DNA from: an uncultured Selenomonadales bacterium
Lineage (GTDB): Bacteria > Bacillota > Negativicutes > Selenomonadales > Selenomonadaceae
Length of the DNA: 5,811 nucleotides
Assembly (NCBI GenBank): GCA_937915885.1
Contig: CALGGP010000125.1
Span: forward strand, 1-5,811
Reading direction: 5' to 3'
A program made the position numbers and the translations under genes. Of this stretch, positions 5,399 through 5,811 are shown piece after piece (within the stretch, counting starts at the first letter, position 1; the number at the start of each line of letters is the position of its first letter). The notes beneath the pieces were generated by a model. The model worked only from the letters and a program-made list of their open reading frames with translations, had not been told where the DNA came from and searched no databases.

Positions 5399-5767
5399 TT
5401 GAGCTATGAGACAAAAGATTTAGGCGTGAGCGGCGAGGGATTTGCGGAAAAATATTTGGAGTGCGCGGGCTATAAAATTTTGGCGCGGAATTATCGGATC
5501 AGATCGGCGGAGATAGATCTGATAGCGGAGCGCGACGGAGTGATAGCGTTCATCGAAGTGAAGGCGCGTCGGACGAAAAAATACGGGCGACCGTCGGAGG
5601 CGGTGACTGTTCGCAAGCAGAGGAAAATAATTTCGGCGGCGTCGGTATTCATGCAGGGGGAGGAATATGCGGGGCGGGCGTGTCGGTTTGATGTGATCGA
5701 AGTGTATGCGGTCGGCGACGAATGGGCGCTCAATCATATCGAGAATGCCTTTGAAGTCAACGGTTAA
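5399..5767 (+). CDS. yraN: YraN/UPF0102 family endonuclease-like protein
   Basis: This 122-residue protein matches the UPF0102 (YraN) family, small cytoplasmic proteins with a restriction-endonuclease-like fold and no settled cellular role. Seen: the N-terminal GEGFAEKYLECAGYKILARN block (12-31), AEIDLIA (37-43), FIEVKAR (51-57), the RKQRKI helix (72-77) and CRFDVIEV (95-102), ending in HIENAF (113-118). Asp40, Glu53 and Lys55 form the expected PD-(D/E)xK arrangement, so the site looks intact. The start is TTG at 5399, supported by AAGGGTG seven bases upstream; nearby ATGs are out of frame. yraN is commonly found near dprA and rnhB in other bacteria, which fits this locus even though its direction is reversed here. 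It uses ATA for Ile several times and G-ending codons, somewhat unlike dprA. No promoter of its own is visible between the terminator and the start. Confidence 0.94.
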   Translation: MSYETKDLGVSGEGFAEKYLECAGYKILARNYRIRSAEIDLIAERDGVIAFIEVKARRTKKYGRPSEAVTVRKQRKIISAASVFMQGEEYAGRACRFDVIEVYAVGDEWALNHIENAFEVNG

Positions 5768-5811
5768 TTCTTTCGGGGCAACGGAAAAAATATTTTTCTC
5801 CCGCCCACCAG
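5768..5811. other. non-coding right end of window
   Basis: These 44 bases follow the yraN stop. They contain only a weak A/T palindrome (5784-5798) and then a C-rich stretch. I see no gene start, promoter or convincing terminator here. Confidence 0.5.

Noticed and set aside
5353..5409. 18-residue open frame between folB and yraN
   Set aside because: It lacks a Shine-Dalgarno sequence, and its codons are the terminator hairpin itself.
5784..5798. Palindrome of A-tract and T-tract as a terminator after yraN
   Set aside because: The stem is almost pure A/T with one G-C pair and is followed by C-rich sequence rather than a T-run; too weak to call.

Overview
The window reads as a bacterial chromosome segment, most likely from an anaerobic Firmicutes-type lineage. 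A Negativicutes-like genome of about 55-60% GC is my guess, made from gene order and protein style with no search. It has a leftward housekeeping block, dprA - topA homologue - trmFO, with a cobalamin gene (cobJ/cbiH) attached at its downstream end, and a rightward pair, folB and yraN. The two groups diverge from about 4.75-4.97 kb.

Leftward block. A near-consensus promoter (4767-4795) sits just before dprA (start 4738, shorter than the longest open frame). dprA and the topA homologue are 6 bases apart. The topA homologue and trmFO, and then trmFO and cobJ, share ATGA start/stop overlaps, so the block looks like one tightly coupled operon. cobJ runs off the left edge with 209 codons visible. 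Base composition changes abruptly at about position 761, inside trmFO: hand-counted blocks give about 60-70% GC just to the right and about 25-37% to the left. The last ~45 codons of trmFO plus cobJ therefore look as if they came from a different background.

Divergent centre. Between dprA and folB lies a nearly perfect inverted repeat (4907-4939). Each 11-base arm is an extended -10 element reading outward, giving mirrored promoters in one footprint. The rightward one serves folB. The leftward one leads to a 25-codon open frame (4803-4880) with its own Shine-Dalgarno-like sequence, which encodes an acidic hydrophobic mini-protein and lies just ahead of the dprA promoter.

Rightward pair. folB is followed by an intrinsic terminator (5356-5381), then yraN with a TTG start and a good ribosome binding site.

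The most unusual content is protein decay inside intact frames. The topA homologue (552 aa) has lost most TOPRIM metal-binding residues and the segments that should build the arch of a type IA topoisomerase, yet keeps the active-site tyrosine and three zinc ribbons. The FolB homologue lacks the tyrosine and the pterin-anchoring glutamate of the family. Both may be repurposed proteins that automated annotation would call ordinary TopA and FolB. No tRNA, rRNA, CRISPR array or insertion sequence was seen.
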